A DNA stretch of 64,000 bases from positions 1-64,000 of the forward strand of contig WTCE01000005.1 of NCBI GenBank assembly GCA_013138735.1, given 5' to 3'. Each line of letters begins with the position of its first letter. The first letter of the stretch is position 1. The position numbers and the translations under genes were made by a program. The notes beneath the pieces are model-generated. The model ran no database searches. It was not told the origin of the DNA and worked only from the letters and a program-made list of their open reading frames with translations. Below, piece by piece: positions 20,406 through 29,033 of the stretch. This DNA comes from Crocinitomix sp. Lineage in GTDB: Bacteria > Bacteroidota > Bacteroidia > Flavobacteriales_D > Crocinitomicaceae.

Positions 20406-22268
20406 TTATTTTGTGATTACCATTCGTTTTGCGACTTTTTGATTACCAATGTTAAATGAATAAAAGTAAACACCTTCTGCAAAATCATTGGCGTCTAGTT
20501 CAATAGTATAAGTACCTGCCGATTGTAATCCCTTATTAACCGTTTTTACAATTTTACCAGTTACGTCGATAAACTCAACAGAAACAGCAGCAGCTTCATT
20601 CAACTCATAATTAATAACTGACTGTGTACCAAATGGATTGGGTACGTTTTGATCAATAGTAAAGTTAAACCCTTGCGTATTGTCAGATAAGCCAGCATAA
20701 TTTCTCATGTGCGGACGTACCATTATTGCTGAAGGCTCTAATAATAAGAAAGGTTCAGAAGCGCCAGAAGTATAACCCAAAACAGTTTCTTCTTCTACAG
20801 CTTGTGCCATTCTAAACTCAACCTCATCTGCCCCGCCGTAATGACCCGCTAAAACGAGCACCGTTTGACCAGCAGCTACATCAATTGGTGTTTCAAGTAC
20901 AATCGTGATAATTCCTCCATTTTCATCCACCGTAATTTCATGATTTTCAGTTTGATCTGCATAGACAAAAACACCGCCCTCCAAAATCATTACTTGAGCA
21001 AAAATTTCTTGGCCTACATTTGTTTCAGCATCTGAAACCACAATGTCAACCGCTCCAATTTTGTCTGTAGCAAATATGTCCATTACATTTCCAATTAATA
21101 AGGGCATACTTGTGTTGGAAGCAACATTACTTATGCTTGAAGAACTGATTCCATTATCGCGTGAATAAACGAAGTTTTGTGAGGCATTAGTTACCGTAAA
21201 CAAATCGTACAGGGTGTCATTATCCGTTACCTCTTCAACACCGTCGCTGTCAAAAAAGTAGGTTATATCATAAGTTCCCTCTGTTGTTGGAATAAAGGGC
21301 ACACTGCAGCTTACTGATTCTGAAGCACCGACTGCTAGATCAAATGATGGGGAAGTGCCAGAAAAGCCGGCTCCGCCAACAACATCAACGTTTAGCTTTG
21401 CATTCGGTTGTACTAAACCTGCCATGTTTTCTGTTTCACCAAAGAAGATTATGTCAGTAATTTGGGTAGGTGGAATCATATAATATTCCATTCCGTTTGG
21501 CATATAAACACCAATTCCCGAACGGTGATACGCAGCTGTAATTTGCTGATCGTAATCCCACGCTTCACTCACAATTAAATCGTCCACAAACCATGCATAT
21601 CCAGCACCAAAGTCACCATCTAAGGTTGTTTCTAGCCATCTGAAACGGATTCTGACGGTTGATTCTCCTCCAGCGATTTCAGAAATATTAATCACCTCAG
21701 TAGTTTGAATAGCTGGATCGTTAGTAGGCACCAAGGCGTTTATCTCGTAAGCTACATATTCGCCATCATCCCAAGTGGTTGCTGTCACTTCCAAAAAAGT
21801 TTGATCCGTGTTAAATGCTCTGTATCGTTGCTGAAATTCTAAAAGTACAGCATCAATACCTGTGCAATTTATTGGAAATGCATACTCTATATAGGCGTCT
21901 TGCTCTGGCACACCAGGTGTGTCATCCAGCAAGTACTCGATACCATTAAACACAGCAAAACCGTTATCAGCTGTTGTTGATTCCATTCCGCCCATATAAG
22001 GTAAAACCTCATCAAGCGAATCATTCGTAGCGAAGAACCATTCTGGATCCGTTCCTTCTTTTGAATAAATCAGCCAATTGTCTGGTTCGCTAAAATCATC
22101 CCCAATAATAATATCTCCGGCGTCTCTATTGTCTGCATGGAGGCCAATATCCCGCGCAGTTTGATTGTTTTTTTCGATTGGTAGATAAGCATGCTCACTA
22201 GAGAATTGAGCATAGCTTCCTACTGTCGACAGGATTGCTCCTGCGACCACTAAGTAAGTTTTTTTCAT
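20406..22268 (-). CDS. T9SS cargo protein, tandem paralog D
   Basis: 620 aa and closest to paralog C: shared stretches include NVMDIF/NTMDIF, GAVDIVV, ETVLGYTSGAS and VINYELNEAAAV. It has a signal peptide (MKKTYLVVAGAILSTVGSYA), a jelly-roll/MAM-like domain, a CARDB-like domain, a third beta domain and a T9SS sorting domain ending VAKRMVITK. It is a single-gene unit with its own terminator. C and D are likely the most recent duplicates of the array. Confidence 0.92.
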   Translation of the reverse strand: MKKTYLVVAGAILSTVGSYAQFSSEHAYLPIEKNNQTARDIGLHADNRDAGDIIIGDDFSEPDNWLIYSKEGTDPEWFFATNDSLDEVLPYMGGMESTTADNGFAVFNGIEYLLDDTPGVPEQDAYIEYAFPINCTGIDAVLLEFQQRYRAFNTDQTFLEVTATTWDDGEYVAYEINALVPTNDPAIQTTEVINISEIAGGESTVRIRFRWLETTLDGDFGAGYAWFVDDLIVSEAWDYDQQITAAYHRSGIGVYMPNGMEYYMIPPTQITDIIFFGETENMAGLVQPNAKLNVDVVGGAGFSGTSPSFDLAVGASESVSCSVPFIPTTEGTYDITYFFDSDGVEEVTDNDTLYDLFTVTNASQNFVYSRDNGISSSSISNVASNTSMPLLIGNVMDIFATDKIGAVDIVVSDAETNVGQEIFAQVMILEGGVFVYADQTENHEITVDENGGIITIVLETPIDVAAGQTVLVLAGHYGGADEVEFRMAQAVEEETVLGYTSGASEPFLLLEPSAIMVRPHMRNYAGLSDNTQGFNFTIDQNVPNPFGTQSVINYELNEAAAVSVEFIDVTGKIVKTVNKGLQSAGTYTIELDANDFAEGVYFYSFNIGNQKVAKRMVITK

Positions 22269-22453
22269 TTTGTTAGATTTTTAGATTTCAAGAGTATACA
22301 CGAATGGAAACCGAGAAACGTGAGTTGAAAAGGGCCGTCATTTATTCAACTGTAGTAATTATTGATTAAACGTGGATTTATCAATGGGAAAAGTTAACGC
22401 ATTGAAAAACAGCGCGGTAATTTCGACTTAGAGTCAGTTTAGATTAAATGCTA

Positions 22454-23239
22454 TTAATTATCGGCATCCAAATAGGCAGGAAAATTTGTTTTTATATCGT
22501 CCATTACCGATTTTTTCAAAGTAACAATTTGAAAATGTTCTTTATTAGCAGGAAAGCTTGTTTCGATATTTCCCCAAGGATCAACTAACATAGAATCTCC
22601 TGAATAAGTGAATCCATTTCCATCTTTTCCAACACGATTTAACCCAACCGAGTATGTTTGGTTTTCTATCGCACGAGCTTGAATCAAATTTTTCCAGATA
22701 AACGCTCTTTTTTTGGGCCAATTTGCCACATAAATAACAGCAGCATATTCTTTTTCATCCTTTAAGAATCGATTTCTAGAAAAAACAGGGAAACGCAAGT
22801 CGTAACAAACCTGTAAAAGAATGGGCCAACCTTTAATGACGTGAATCACCCGATTTTGACCTGGAGAAAAATGCTGATGTTCATCCACCATTCTAAAAAG
22901 GTGGCGCTTATCATAAGTTGATTCAATTCCATCTTGAGAAACAATTACAAAACGATTGTAATAATGCCCTTCTTCTGAAATGATTAAGCTCCCCCCTATT
23001 TGACAGTTGAGATTTTTTGCCCAACGCATTAACCACTCAATAGAAGCACCATTCATTTCTTCAGCAAATTGACTGGCCTTCATGGAGAAACTTGTATTGA
23101 ACATTTCTGGTAGCAAGATTAAATCAACCGTGTTTGGCTTTATTTTGCTTAAAAACTGCGCTTCGTAATGTGCGAGATTTGCTGCTTTGTCTTCCCAAAA
23201 TTGTTGGGTTTGTATGAGTCCCATTTTTAAATCTTGCAT
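22454..23239 (-). CDS. Carbon-nitrogen hydrolase, omega-amidase type
   Basis: 261 aa, a single nitrilase-superfamily domain of usual length. The triad is visible: Glu45 (LLPEMFNTSF), Lys111 (YDKRHLFRM) and Cys145 (QVCYDLRF). The YafV/NIT2 group hydrolyses alpha-ketoglutaramate and alpha-ketosuccinamate, the by-products of glutamine or asparagine transamination. Its start overlaps the end of the upstream aminotransferase gene by 13 bp, which supports that role. Cytoplasmic. Confidence 0.9.
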   Translation of the reverse strand: MQDLKMGLIQTQQFWEDKAANLAHYEAQFLSKIKPNTVDLILLPEMFNTSFSMKASQFAEEMNGASIEWLMRWAKNLNCQIGGSLIISEEGHYYNRFVIVSQDGIESTYDKRHLFRMVDEHQHFSPGQNRVIHVIKGWPILLQVCYDLRFPVFSRNRFLKDEKEYAAVIYVANWPKKRAFIWKNLIQARAIENQTYSVGLNRVGKDGNGFTYSGDSMLVDPWGNIETSFPANKEHFQIVTLKKSVMDDIKTNFPAYLDADN

Positions 23240-24366
23240 AGTAAACTAGCCGCTTTGATCAATGTTTCGTCTTGTTTTGCAAAACAAATTCGGATTACTT
23301 TATGATCTGTCTGATCTTCATAAAAAACTGAAACTGGAATTGCTGCAACACCGTGCTTAATTGTTAACTCTTTCGCAAATTCGACATCCGTTAAAGTTGA
23401 AATATCGCTATAATCTAAAAGACAAAAATAAGTACCGGAACATTCAAGTGCTTTAAATCTTGAAGCCTTAATTGCATTCAAAAACAAGTCCTTTTTTTTA
23501 CGATACATGGGCATTACGTCCTTCCAAAACTGACCTGTATTTAAGTATTTAGCCACCGCATACTGCATGGTATTATTAGCGCAAAACACCAAATATTGAT
23601 GCACTTTTCGGAACTCAGCAGTGAAGTTTTTGGGAGCAATACAATATCCCAACTTCCAACCGGTCACATGCATACTTTTACCAAAGCTATAGGTAACAAA
23701 ACTTCGCTCACGCAAAATTTCAGATTTTAAAACGGATTGATGTTCATCCGCATACTGGATATGCTCATAGACCTCATCACTTAAAACCATTAATTGCGGA
23801 TTCGCTTGCACTAATGATTCTAATTCGGCAAGATCTTCTTTTGTCCAAACAGAACCACAAGGATTATGTGGATTATTAGTGATGATTAATTTGGTGTTCG
23901 CATTCACTTTTTGGCGCACTTCATCCCAATTAATATGATAAGTTGGGTGTACCAATTTTAAATGGATTGGAATTCCCTTGTTTACACGAATTGTCGGATC
24001 ATAACAATCGTATGCCGGATCGAATAGAATAACTTCATCCCCTTCATTAATTATGGCTGTAATGGCAGTGTAAATAGCCTGTGTTGCGCCAGCCGTTACC
24101 GTAATTTCGGTATTTGAATCAATACTAACGCCATGTTGCATTTGCACTTTATCACAAATCGCTTCGCGCAAATCTAAGCGGCCAGGCATGGGTGCATATT
24201 GCACTTGATTTTTATCTAAAGCCTCTACAATATAAGATTTCAGTCGTTCGTCTATTGGAAAATCCGGAAAGCCCTGGGATAAATTAACGGCCCCATGTTC
24301 ATTGGCAAGTGCCGACATAACAGAGAAAATGGTGGTGCCAACTTTGGGGAGTTTAGATTTGATCAT
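23227..24366 (-). CDS. PLP-dependent aminotransferase (methionine/glutamine type, YbdL-like)
   Basis: 379 aa fold-type I aminotransferase. Seen: substrate-loop NLSQGFPDFP, NNPHNPCG, SDEVYEH, and the PLP lysine Lys230 in SFGKSMHVTGWKLGY. This subgroup (YbdL, kynurenine/glutamine transaminase K) moves amino groups from methionine, glutamine or aromatic amino acids to keto acids. Translational overlap with the omega-amidase gene suggests the glutamine transaminase-omega-amidase route, often used to finish methionine salvage. The exact substrate is inferred. Confidence 0.9.
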   Translation of the reverse strand: MIKSKLPKVGTTIFSVMSALANEHGAVNLSQGFPDFPIDERLKSYIVEALDKNQVQYAPMPGRLDLREAICDKVQMQHGVSIDSNTEITVTAGATQAIYTAITAIINEGDEVILFDPAYDCYDPTIRVNKGIPIHLKLVHPTYHINWDEVRQKVNANTKLIITNNPHNPCGSVWTKEDLAELESLVQANPQLMVLSDEVYEHIQYADEHQSVLKSEILRERSFVTYSFGKSMHVTGWKLGYCIAPKNFTAEFRKVHQYLVFCANNTMQYAVAKYLNTGQFWKDVMPMYRKKKDLFLNAIKASRFKALECSGTYFCLLDYSDISTLTDVEFAKELTIKHGVAAIPVSVFYEDQTDHKVIRICFAKQDETLIKAASLLCKI

Positions 24367-24398
24367 TGGTTTAGTCTTTAGTCACTTGTTCTCGATAC

Positions 24399-24420
24399 GA
24401 TCCCCAATTCATTGGGGATC
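24399..24420. repeat. Perfect 22-bp palindrome within a REP-like intergenic unit
   Basis: GATCCCCAAT and its exact complement are separated by TC. The palindrome is flanked by CTCGATAC and CACTCGAA, which look like the edges of a dispersed hairpin element. A second small hairpin (CTTCGCGAAG) lies at 24513-24522. There is no T-tract, so a rho-independent terminator is not obvious. Confidence 0.75.
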
Positions 24421-24538
24421 ACTCGAACTGACGTTTATATCTTTTATTAACAATTGTAAAAAATTAACTATAGAACACTGAGGTTGCACGCAGTGCAAAA
24501 ACTCGCCTTGCTTCGCGAAGACGAAGAAGTGTCGATAG

Positions 24539-26113
24539 TTACCTTTTCATTCCCAAAATGCCAAACAAACCACGTGTTAATTCTTTAATAAGCGTATCGC
24601 CCATGCTTTCGCTTTGGCGAGAGGTTGTTGTGCGGCGAGTGGTTTTTTTACGTGTTGTTTTCCGCGTTTTTGGTGCCGATTTCCTTAATCTTTTTTCTGT
24701 AACTTTTCGTTCCTTTTCTTCAGCTGCTCTAATTTCTTCTTGACGCTCTTTTGCCTTGGCTTTATTCATTTTTTCGGACAAAATTTCATAGGCACTTCTG
24801 CGGTCAATATCTTTGTTATACTTTTCAGTTAGCGTTGAATAATCTACTATTTCGTTGATTTCAACTGGTGTTAAAATATCCATTCGCGTAGCCGGGCCTC
24901 GCATTAAGGTCGCAGCCAACGGTGTGGGAATTCCTTTTTCATTTAACCCTGTAATCAAGGCTTCGCCAATACCCAATGCTGTAATTATCTCATCCGTTTC
25001 ATAATAATCAGATAAAGGATAATTTTCGGCGGTACTTTTAATTGCTTTTCGATCTTTTGCCGTGAATGCCCGCAAGGCGTGCTGAATTTTTAATCCGAGT
25101 TGACTCAATACTACATCCGGAATATCGGTAGGCAATTGCGTACAAAAGAAAATGCCCACTCCTTTTGAACGAATTAATTTAATAATTACTTCAATTTGAT
25201 CTAACAATTCGTCAGATGCTTGATCAAAAACTAAATGTGCCTCATCAATAAAGAGACATAATTTTGGTTTATCATCATCTCCAGATTCAGGAAGTGTTTC
25301 GTATAACTCTGCCAATAAGCTCAACATAAACGTTGAAAATAACTTGGGCTTACTTTGAATATCCGTTAATCTTAAAATGGATATTTGTCCAATTCCGCGG
25401 CTATTGGTAAAAAGTAAATCGGAAACATCAAATGAACGTTCACCAAAAAACATTTCTCCGCCTTGCCCTTCCAACTCAATAATTTTTCTCATTATCGTAT
25501 TGACCGAAGCCGAAGAAACTTGACCGTATTCTTCTTTGATCTCTTCTTTACCATCACCAATCATGAACTGAAGGCTCTTTCTTAAATCCTTCAAATCCAA
25601 AAGCGGCAAATCATTGTCGTCGCAATATTTAAAGAGGATCGCTAAAATTCCAGATTGTGTTTCATTCAACCCAAATATTTTTGCGAGCAAAGGTGATCCA
25701 AATTCAGAAACGGTTGCCTTCATTCGTGTTCCCGCTCCCTCAGAAATTGAGAATAATTCTACCAATAACTGCTGCGCCTTGTATGGAATACCCATAGCAG
25801 CCGCTCTTTTTTCAATGTGTTTATTGGTTTCGCCTGGTTTTCCTAAACCACTTAAATCTCCTTTTAAATCCATTAATAAGGACGGAATGCCTTTGAGCGC
25901 CATTTCCTCTGCCAAAACCTGAAGAGATTTAGTTTTACCTGTACCAGTTGCTCCAGCAATTAAGCCATGCCGATTTAAAGTACTTAGCGGAATTTTGACA
26001 TTTGCCTCTCCAATGGGTTCACCATCTAGCAAGGCTGATCCTAGCGTAATAAAATCCCCTTCGAACGTATATCCTTCGTTAATATGATCTCTAAAATCTT
26101 GTGTTTTGCTCAT
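24539..26113 (-). CDS. HerA-like helicase/ATPase, DUF853 (YjgR) family
   Basis: 524 aa. Walker A GATGTGKT at residues 54-61 and Walker B LCLFIDEAH near 290. The domain runs to about 430, followed by a charged linker and a very basic tail (RKTTRKKTTRRTT) before a short hydrophobic end. DUF853 members are HerA/FtsK-like hexameric ATPases of poorly known function; the basic tail would suit nucleic-acid binding. The gene follows the 26166-26873 gene in the same direction with 52 bp between them. Confidence 0.88.
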   Translation of the reverse strand: MSKTQDFRDHINEGYTFEGDFITLGSALLDGEPIGEANVKIPLSTLNRHGLIAGATGTGKTKSLQVLAEEMALKGIPSLLMDLKGDLSGLGKPGETNKHIEKRAAAMGIPYKAQQLLVELFSISEGAGTRMKATVSEFGSPLLAKIFGLNETQSGILAILFKYCDDNDLPLLDLKDLRKSLQFMIGDGKEEIKEEYGQVSSASVNTIMRKIIELEGQGGEMFFGERSFDVSDLLFTNSRGIGQISILRLTDIQSKPKLFSTFMLSLLAELYETLPESGDDDKPKLCLFIDEAHLVFDQASDELLDQIEVIIKLIRSKGVGIFFCTQLPTDIPDVVLSQLGLKIQHALRAFTAKDRKAIKSTAENYPLSDYYETDEIITALGIGEALITGLNEKGIPTPLAATLMRGPATRMDILTPVEINEIVDYSTLTEKYNKDIDRRSAYEILSEKMNKAKAKERQEEIRAAEEKERKVTEKRLRKSAPKTRKTTRKKTTRRTTTSRQSESMGDTLIKELTRGLFGILGMKR

Positions 26114-26165
26114 TTTTTCAATTTTTTTCGGTTGTCTAAAATGTCTTTTAAGTTTTGCAAGTAAT

Positions 26166-26873
26166 TTATTCTGTCATTCCCCAAGGAGATAAATCTAGGG
26201 TATCTACCGGGAAAATTAGCGGTAAAACGTCTCGCATTACATTATAATTCAAAGCCTTTTCCTTAAAAAGGTAAGTGCTCTGCCAATTCGTGAATAATTT
26301 ACATTTATAGGCAAAGTCAAAATATGTTTCGATATTAATTTTCATATCATACACTTCCAAGGCCGCATCATCAATGATAATAACATTGTCAATGAGTTTG
26401 CCCTCTTCTAATTTTAAACAAGCAGTTAGCGAAGGGCCAATATCAATTGGAATAAAACTATGCGGATCTAACTTAAGATATTCGGCCGTAACATAATAAC
26501 CTCGTTGTGCGTTCCCCTCCTTCGAGAATGCTTCCTCAAAAGAAGGAATACGCAGTTGACCAGAAATCCACTGTTTAATTTCGCTAAATGAAGAAAAATC
26601 CTCTCCTTCTATCATATCTCTTTTTACAATAGGGTGATTCATGATTGAATTTTCTGTCTCTTCATCATCATTAAGATCCCATGTAAAGTGAACTCCCCTT
26701 ATCTGATTGTATAATTCAAGATATGATTCCGGAACATCAAAATCCAAATTGAAAAGCTCTCTTGATTTAGAAACCAATCCGCGGTCTTTAATCAAGGAAA
26801 TTTGATTGACCTTACCGGAGTTAAATTCAACTCTACCGATTCCTTGTGCAATCTTCTCTTTAAAATTTATCAT
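26166..26873 (-). CDS. Hypothetical protein, weakly SMI1/KNR4-like
   Basis: 235 aa, soluble, without signal peptide or membrane segments. The pattern 'VPESYLELYNQIRGVHFTW' and later 'FIPIDIGPSLTACLKLE' and 'YFDFAYKCKLFTNWQ' resemble the SMI1/KNR4 (SUKH) fold, used by many toxin-immunity and scaffold proteins. No toxin gene is adjacent, so an immunity role is not supported. The resemblance is weak and by eye only. It is transcribed away from sufS. Confidence 0.55.
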   Translation of the reverse strand: MINFKEKIAQGIGRVEFNSGKVNQISLIKDRGLVSKSRELFNLDFDVPESYLELYNQIRGVHFTWDLNDDEETENSIMNHPIVKRDMIEGEDFSSFSEIKQWISGQLRIPSFEEAFSKEGNAQRGYYVTAEYLKLDPHSFIPIDIGPSLTACLKLEEGKLIDNVIIIDDAALEVYDMKINIETYFDFAYKCKLFTNWQSTYLFKEKALNYNVMRDVLPLIFPVDTLDLSPWGMTE

Positions 26874-27007
26874 TTCAGTAAATTATAATGTTTGCTATGA
26901 TCCAAAAAAGGCTTCCGTAACGATTGATATTTCAACATGATCTGAACAAAAATAAGCAAATTTTTCGCTCATAAATGATTGTTGTTTAGAACAATTCTAA
27001 ATAACGG

Positions 27008-27037
27008 TTGTTAATCAGAGGAATCTCACTAAATTTG
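27008..27037 (+). promoter_or_regulatory. Bacteroidota-type promoter of sufS
   Basis: TTG at 27008-27010, a 19-bp spacer, then TAAATTTG at 27030-27037, which fits TTG-N19-TAnnTTTG. The predicted transcript starts only a few bases before the ATG at 27050. Confidence 0.75.
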
Positions 27038-27049
27038 CAAAAAACGCCC

Positions 27050-28267
27050 ATGCCATTTGACGTAAATAACATAAGACAACAATTTCCAATCCTTCACACG
27101 AAGATTGGAAAGTATCCGTTAATCTATTTTGACAATGGAGCGACATCACAAAAGCCCCAAGTTGTGATTGATTGTATTAATGATTATTATGAAACTGAAA
27201 ATGCAAACATACACCGTGGGGTACATCATTTAAGCCAAGTTTCTACTGAAAAGTATGAACAAGCGCGAAAAACCATTCAAACCTATATCAATGCGCAGCA
27301 TGACTATGAGGTTATTTTTACGCAAGGAACAACAGATGGGATCAATTTAGTGGCGCATAGTTTTGGTAAATTGCTAAATGCAGGAGATGAAATTTTAATC
27401 TCTCAAATGGAGCATCATTCGAATATCGTTCCATGGCAAATGTTAGCTGAAGAACGCGGATTGGTGCTCAAATATATTCCAATGAACCAGGCCGGGGAAT
27501 TAGAAATGGGGCAATTGGATAATCTACTCACGGATAAAACCAAGCTGGTTTCAATTACGCATATTTCAAACGCATTGGGAACAATTAACCCGATTGAAAA
27601 AATTATAAGTGCCGCACACAAAGTTGGAGCGAAAGTTTTAATTGATGGCGCACAATCATTACAGCACATGCAAATTGATGTGCAAAAATTGGATTGCGAT
27701 TTCTTAGTGTTTTCAGGTCATAAAGTATTTGGACCAACAGGTGTTGGAGTGCTTTATGGAAAGGAAGCGCTATTGAACGCTATGCCGCCTTACCAAGGTG
27801 GTGGTGATATGATAAAAAAGGTGACAATGGAAAAAACCACCTATAATGGATTGCCACATAAGTTTGAAGCCGGAACACCTAACATTATTGGTGGAATTGG
27901 TTTGGGTAAAGCAATTGAATGGTTAGCCGAGCAAGATTTAGAAGCAATTAAAGAACATGAGGATGAATTGTTGACTTATGCAACCGCACAACTTAGTGAG
28001 ATTGAAGGAATGCAATTCTATGGAACATCCGAAGCCAAAGGAAGCACGATCTCTTTTTTAATTGAAGGCACACATCCGTATGATGTAGGTACACTTTTAA
28101 ATCAGCAAGGTATTGCAGTACGTACGGGGCATCATTGTACACAACCTATTATGGCTTTTTATAAGATTCCGGGAACGATTCGGGCATCTTTTAGTTTTTA
28201 TAATACAAAAGAAGAAATTGACCAATTTATAATTGCTTTGAAAAAGGCAGTAAGCATGTTAAGTTAA
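27050..28267 (+). CDS. sufS: Cysteine desulfurase SufS
   Basis: 406 aa from the ATG at 27050; longer versions starting upstream would overlap the promoter. Seen: PLP lysine Lys225 in FSGHKVFGPTGVG, and catalytic Cys363 in VRTGHHCTQPIM, the group II (SufS) signature. It removes sulfur from cysteine as an enzyme-bound persulfide and passes it to SufE for Fe-S cluster assembly. sufE begins 2 bp downstream and sufT follows, forming an operon. sufBCD are not in the window. Confidence 0.96.
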   Translation: MPFDVNNIRQQFPILHTKIGKYPLIYFDNGATSQKPQVVIDCINDYYETENANIHRGVHHLSQVSTEKYEQARKTIQTYINAQHDYEVIFTQGTTDGINLVAHSFGKLLNAGDEILISQMEHHSNIVPWQMLAEERGLVLKYIPMNQAGELEMGQLDNLLTDKTKLVSITHISNALGTINPIEKIISAAHKVGAKVLIDGAQSLQHMQIDVQKLDCDFLVFSGHKVFGPTGVGVLYGKEALLNAMPPYQGGGDMIKKVTMEKTTYNGLPHKFEAGTPNIIGGIGLGKAIEWLAEQDLEAIKEHEDELLTYATAQLSEIEGMQFYGTSEAKGSTISFLIEGTHPYDVGTLLNQQGIAVRTGHHCTQPIMAFYKIPGTIRASFSFYNTKEEIDQFIIALKKAVSMLS

Positions 28268-28268
28268 T

Positions 28269-28685
28269 ATGAGCATAACTGATAAAGAAAACGAATTAGT
28301 AGAGAGCTTCGCCATTTATGATGATTGGATGGAGAAGTATGAATACATTATTGAATTAGGCAAGGACCTACCAATAATTGATTCCGCTAATAAAACGGAA
28401 GAGAATATTATTAAAGGGTGTCAATCAACGGTGTGGCTATACGCAGAGAAAAAGGAGGATAAAATTGTTTTTACGGCGGATGCAGATGCCATAATTGCAA
28501 AAGGGATTATTGCCATTTTAGTAGATGTATTGTCAAATGAAACATCCGACACAATTATTAATGCAAGGCTTGATTTTATAAAAGAAATAGGCTTGCAAGA
28601 ACATCTTTCTCCAACGCGGAGTAATGGTTTAGTAGCCATGGTTAAACAAATGAAAATGTATGCTTTGGCATTAAAAATGAAATAA
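28269..28685 (+). CDS. sufE: Sulfur acceptor protein SufE
   Basis: 138 aa, the usual length. Acceptor cysteine Cys51 lies in KGCQSTVW. SufE takes the persulfide from SufS Cys363 and boosts its activity. The gene starts 2 bp after sufS, and its stop overlaps the sufT start by one base (TAATG), so the three are translationally linked. Confidence 0.95.
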   Translation: MSITDKENELVESFAIYDDWMEKYEYIIELGKDLPIIDSANKTEENIIKGCQSTVWLYAEKKEDKIVFTADADAIIAKGIIAILVDVLSNETSDTIINARLDFIKEIGLQEHLSPTRSNGLVAMVKQMKMYALALKMK

Positions 28686-29029
28686 TGATAGTTTCAAAAG
28701 AAGGAAATATGGACAAGGCAGCAATTAAAGAATTGGAAGAAAACATTATTGTGGCATTAAAAGAAATTTTTGACCCAGAAATTCCAGTGGATATTTTTGA
28801 ATTGGGTTTAATTTACGAAGTCAAAATAAAAACAGACGGGTTTGTGGACATTGATATGACGTTAACGTCTCCAAACTGCCCCGTTGCAGAAAGTTTACCA
28901 ATTGATGTTAAGAACAAAGTTGAAACTGTACTAGGTGTTTCAGAAGCAAAAGTGAATATTGTATTTGATCCACCTTGGGATAAAGATATGATGAGTGAAG
29001 AGGCGCAATTGGAATTAGGGTTTTTGTAA
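28685..29029 (+). CDS. sufT: Fe-S maturation protein SufT (MIP18/DUF59 family)
   Basis: 114 aa from the ATG overlapping the sufE stop; a second ATG at 28709 is also possible. The DUF59 pattern is clear: DPEIPVDIFELGLIYEV, TLTSPNCPVAESLP and VNIVFDPPWDKDMMSE. SufT helps mature Fe-S proteins in cells using the SUF system. Last gene of the operon; its stop lies 4 bp from the end of the convergent broken thioredoxin-like gene. Confidence 0.93.
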   Translation: MIVSKEGNMDKAAIKELEENIIVALKEIFDPEIPVDIFELGLIYEVKIKTDGFVDIDMTLTSPNCPVAESLPIDVKNKVETVLGVSEAKVNIVFDPPWDKDMMSEEAQLELGFL

Positions 29030-29033
29030 GAGT

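Noticed and set aside
26166-26873. Possible immunity gene of a toxin system (SMI1/KNR4-like)
   Set aside because: Resemblance is weak and no toxin gene is beside it.
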